Shown here one piece after another: positions 17,522-20,249 of a stretch of 20,249 nt of DNA. Under the pieces are notes generated by a model. The model ran no database searches and was not told the origin of the DNA. It saw only the letters and a program-made list of their open reading frames with translations. A program made the position numbers and the translations under genes. Every line of letters begins with the position of its first letter. The stretch's first letter is position 1. Source of the stretch: Barnesiella merdipullorum (GTDB lineage: Bacteria > Bacteroidota > Bacteroidia > Bacteroidales > Barnesiellaceae); NCBI GenBank assembly GCA_019116365.1, contig DXBT01000029.1:1-20249 (forward strand), given 5' to 3'.

Positions 17522-17552
17522 CAAAGGTAGGGCTTTTTAAATGATTATCCAA
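17522..17552 (-). promoter_or_regulatory. Promoter of the metal-uptake operon
   Basis: On the minus strand TACCTTTG (17529-17522) matches the Bacteroidetes -7 consensus exactly, and TTG (17552-17550) lies 20 nt upstream as a -33 element. The box ends 22 nt before the GTG start at 17499, so the mRNA leader would be very short. The spacer contains GATAATCATTT (17549-17539), which resembles part of a Fur-type operator. Confidence 0.65.
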
Positions 17553-17648
17553 CAGTATGACAAAAAGCGTTATAAATCACCGTCAATTTGAGCCAAATAC
17601 AATTTTAATAGTTCATAGAGGAGTTTATATATCAAAAAGCATATACTC

Positions 17649-17678
17649 ATATGACATTTCTGAATTATAATGTCATAT
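17649..17678 (-). terminator. AT-rich hairpin terminator overlapping a stop codon
   Basis: A perfect 10-bp inverted repeat, ATATGACATT (17649-17658) and AATGTCATAT (17669-17678), has a 10-nt loop. On the minus strand the stop codon of the 218-aa gene (17673-17675) lies inside the first arm, and the sequence continues to GCTTTTTG some 10 nt later. It probably ends the helicase operon, though its T tract is short. Confidence 0.5.
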
Positions 17679-18329
17679 TCTTGTATAAATATCTTTATCT
17701 CGAAACTCTAAAAGAATTTTACTAAAAAGCTTAGGATATTTACGCCGAAGTTTCACAAGAGATTCTCTTTCAGTTAATCCTAAGGCGATACTATCGTAAA
17801 ATTCCTGTCTCATCTGAGGCGTAAAGAATTTTTCGACGATTAATAATTTCCCTTCTTTTATCAAATGCTGTCTATCATACGCAGCATTTGAGCTCCTTGT
17901 TGTCGGCACCATCCCCGAGCATTTAAATAGGCGGAGTGCAAGTTTCGTATCCCGTTGATCGATTTCCCTCTTTGCTAATGCAAGAGTTTCTATTATGAAG
18001 TCCGAAACTAATTTGCTGGATTTAAAAGCGTTTAGTAAAAATTGGAGCCCATCTATATCAAAAATTTTACTATTGTATCTATCATTATAATACAGTAGTG
18101 GTAACAACTTTGGTAAATTCTCATCTTCACAAATAACCTGCGCAACCATAGGATATGCCGTCAATTTTTCATTTTCATCCAAGGATCGATTTATGATTAC
18201 CAATACAAGACGTCTATCCAGTCTAAGTACAACTAAATCTCCTATGGTTAGTTTTTTAAAACTGGCCATAGATTGCAGTTGTTTGATCGGCAAATCAGCA
18301 ATGTGGATTGAGAGATAAAATACATTCAT
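17673..18329 (-). CDS. Unrecognised 218-aa partner of the RecQ-like helicase
   Basis: I do not recognise this protein. Its ATG overlaps the helicase stop by one base (TAATG), which implies translational coupling and a shared function. Residues 1-70 are rich in beta-type hydrophobic patterns (KKLTIGDLVVLRLDRR, then LVLVIINRS), which could form a small barrel. The middle is mostly helical and charged, and the C-terminus is basic (LVKLRRKYPKLFSKILLEF), which could bind nucleic acid. It has no signal peptide, membrane segment, cysteine cluster or nuclease motif that I can see. It is AT-rich like the helicase and unlike the genes to its left. Possible roles are a specificity or adaptor subunit of a defence system, or a regulator; neither is shown by the sequence. 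Confidence 0.75.
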   Translation of the reverse strand: MNVFYLSIHIADLPIKQLQSMASFKKLTIGDLVVLRLDRRLVLVIINRSLDENEKLTAYPMVAQVICEDENLPKLLPLLYYNDRYNSKIFDIDGLQFLLNAFKSSKLVSDFIIETLALAKREIDQRDTKLALRLFKCSGMVPTTRSSNAAYDRQHLIKEGKLLIVEKFFTPQMRQEFYDSIALGLTERESLVKLRRKYPKLFSKILLEFRDKDIYTRI

Positions 18330-20249
18330 TATTTCCCAAGGCTATGTAGTTTTTCCTCTGATGCTCCCAAGAAATAGTCTTCAATAAAATCCCATCGTTG
18401 CTTATCTGTCATATCTGTAAGAAAGAAATGGGTAAAAATCCGCTCAGACAAATGGTGCTTATCATAAATATCAGACAACATCTGATTACGGTAATTACCA
18501 TTTTTTACCAGTCTATTTAAATATGCAGGATTGTTGATACGAACAAATACCTGAGGATCTGCTCCTCCCACTTTTTGAAACGATGCAATATTCAGACAAT
18601 TCAAGATTTCAGCCAAAAAGACTGCGATATCATTCCCTTTACAATAAACTTGATTATGAGTATTAGTTACAATCTGATCATATGCAACTAACAGTTGGCT
18701 CTTAACCGCTTCATATCCTTGTCGAAGAAGTGTTATTTGATTATCATCTTCTTCTACTTTCACCTTAACCTGGCAGTAGGCTATTCTTTCGCTATCTCCC
18801 ACAGCCGGAGCAAAAGCAAGAATAAACGACCGTAAAAACTCTTCTTTCTGAATAGGTGAATAATCAACGAGTTCGTTCCTGATTTCTTTGTATTTTATAT
18901 GTCGAGCTGCTCCTGCCACAGGATTGGCCAATCGGTCAAGAATACGAAACGACTGTGCAAAGAATCTTTCTAAAAGAAGTTTTGCCGATGTCTCAGTTAA
19001 ATTATTATTCAAAGAAATATCCACACGTACGATAGGCGTTACATGATAATTCTTAAATATTTGCTGTAGCATGAGTTTTCGCTTAAACAGAGGGAAACTT
19101 ATATTACTTTGCTTGTCTGTCCAAAACTTTTCTGCATGTAAAATAAATCGCCCAGTACCGGCACCCAAAGGAGTGAGATACTGAATGTAATCGTCATAAA
19201 AACGCTGCGATTCTTCCTTAGGTAACTCTATGTACGTATCGACAAACAAATTCTTTGCTCTTACAATAATAGCACGAAATTGCAAAGACCGCATTAAATC
19301 GTGAGAGATCAATAACAAACAACTTTTAAATCGCTGATCAAGTTGATCCCCGGCATTGGGAAAGATATATTCAAAATCGGCCGGCGAAATCATCATATTT
19401 CGTTTTTCACCACGCAATCGATACAACTCCATCAGTTTTTTTAGAACCGCTTTTACTTGATAAGTTTTAATAGTTGAAAGTCCATGCAACTGTCTTGTAT
19501 ATCGAAAATCCTGCTCATTAAAATCAATTTTAGCAATACCAGTCAATTTTTCATCTCGTGCCAGACGACCTATCTCTTGTACATAATCAGGAAGACATCC
19601 AGAAGGGGCATGATGATACACTTCGGTAATATCCGGAACGTCAATCCCCATACCAAAAGCCTTCGAAGCACAAATTATAGGACAAGTTCCATCCCGAAAA
19701 AATGCCGAATTTGTCTGTTTTTCAACTGGAGTAAGTTGAGAATGAAATTGTGTGATTTTATTCCGATATGGCTGCAACTCTGGCATGTCTAAAATATCAC
19801 CTATATGCTTCACATAAGGGAAATAAAATATACTTTTCCTATTGTGTTTTATCGCGTCAATGATTCCGTTTACAGTTCTATTTCTCCGTTGTTTTTCATA
19901 ATCAGGAACCTTCTCAGGGTGACCAATGTCAAAAACAATATTATCTCGTCTTACCACACCAATATACTTGATGCTCGAATCCATATTGAGAGAATCTACT
20001 GTTTCGAAAACCATATCGTTTTTTCTGGAAGGATCCCAAACAGCTGTTGCAGTCAAAGCGAAAATGGGAAATCCATACTTCAAATATGTTTTTGAAGTAC
20101 GCAAATAGTCTCCCAAGAACCAATAATCCACCCGAAAATCTCGCCCCCATGTAGTTACGGTATGTGCTTCATCTACTACAACAAGACCTATTCTCCGATC
20201 TCCAATTATACTATTAAGAGAATAAGAAAGCATTAACTCTGGCGACATA
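18329..20249 (-). CDS. RecQ-like superfamily 2 helicase, 5' end outside window
   Basis: C-terminal ~640 residues of a RecQ-like helicase. The frame is open to the window edge, and the first Met (20248) lies in a motif Ib-like segment (MSPELML), so Walker A and the true start are outside. Visible motifs: motif II and the RecQ aromatic loop (VVVDEAHTVTTWGRDFRVDY), motif III (ALTATA), motif V (SKAFGMGIDVPD) and motif VI (YVQEIGRLARDEK). After the core there is no Cys4 zinc site as in housekeeping RecQ. Instead about 340 residues of a domain I cannot name follow, ending in a block with VFVRINNPAYLNRL and RWDFIEDYFLG. It probably unwinds DNA with ATP. The absent zinc domain, AT-rich composition and overlapping unknown partner argue against the chromosomal repair RecQ and for an acquired, possibly anti-phage, system; that is inference. 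Confidence 0.85.
   Translation of the reverse strand, partial: MSPELMLSYSLNSIIGDRRIGLVVVDEAHTVTTWGRDFRVDYWFLGDYLRTSKTYLKYGFPIFALTATAVWDPSRKNDMVFETVDSLNMDSSIKYIGVVRRDNIVFDIGHPEKVPDYEKQRRNRTVNGIIDAIKHNRKSIFYFPYVKHIGDILDMPELQPYRNKITQFHSQLTPVEKQTNSAFFRDGTCPIICASKAFGMGIDVPDITEVYHHAPSGCLPDYVQEIGRLARDEKLTGIAKIDFNEQDFRYTRQLHGLSTIKTYQVKAVLKKLMELYRLRGEKRNMMISPADFEYIFPNAGDQLDQRFKSCLLLISHDLMRSLQFRAIIVRAKNLFVDTYIELPKEESQRFYDDYIQYLTPLGAGTGRFILHAEKFWTDKQSNISFPLFKRKLMLQQIFKNYHVTPIVRVDISLNNNLTETSAKLLLERFFAQSFRILDRLANPVAGAARHIKYKEIRNELVDYSPIQKEEFLRSFILAFAPAVGDSERIAYCQVKVKVEEDDNQITLLRQGYEAVKSQLLVAYDQIVTNTHNQVYCKGNDIAVFLAEILNCLNIASFQKVGGADPQVFVRINNPAYLNRLVKNGNYRNQMLSDIYDKHHLSERIFTHFFLTDMTDKQRWDFIEDYFLGASEEKLHSLGK

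Noticed and set aside
18329..20249. Housekeeping RecQ repair helicase
   Set aside because: Core motifs fit RecQ, but no Cys4 zinc site or HRDC-like end is visible, the C-terminal domain is unfamiliar, and the composition and overlapping unknown gene are atypical.

Overview
The window looks like a chromosome segment from an anaerobic, probably gut-associated member of the Bacteroidales. The evidence is two TonB-dependent outer-membrane receptors, a very large secreted protein ending in a type IX secretion (T9SS) type A sorting domain, Bacteroidetes-type TAnnTTTG promoter boxes, absence of strong Shine-Dalgarno sequences, and many iron-sulfur oxidoreductases. Genus cannot be fixed from the sequence; a GC-rich T9SS-positive genus such as Barnesiella or Alistipes would fit.

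Region 1 (about 494-7636, plus strand) holds five genes in one direction: a membrane polyferredoxin that resembles a NapH-NapG fusion; a Tat-exported aldo/keto reductase with two Fe-S motifs; a second, signal-less Fe-S aldo/keto reductase that lacks two of the four usual catalytic residues; a BtuB-sized TonB-dependent receptor; and an exported DUF362 protein. Spacing is 19, 8, 161 and 19 nt. The 161-nt gap before the receptor contains a stretch resembling parts of a cobalamin riboswitch. Together they read as an import-and-reduce module: electrons pass through the membrane polyferredoxin to a periplasmic reductase, while the receptor brings in a substrate or cofactor. The substrate is unknown. 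A strong bidirectional hairpin (7675-7728) closes this operon and the convergent gene.

Region 2 (7789-14403, minus strand) is one 2204-aa gene for a T9SS-secreted surface protein built of two FG-GAP/VCBS calcium-binding propeller blocks, PKD, FN3-like and Big_2 Ig-like domains. Its upstream region carries three near-identical 20-21 bp direct repeats.

Region 3 (14767-17499, minus strand) is a two-gene operon: a small His-rich membrane protein (GTG start, with a good promoter) and a TonB-dependent receptor with a carboxypeptidase-like N-terminal domain and a CxxC in its plug. It looks like a transition-metal uptake unit.

Region 4 (about 17550-20249, minus strand) is sharply more AT-rich and carries a RecQ-like helicase lacking a zinc-binding motif (5' end outside the window), whose stop codon overlaps the start of a 218-aa protein I cannot assign. 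This looks like an acquired, possibly anti-phage, cassette cut by the window edge.
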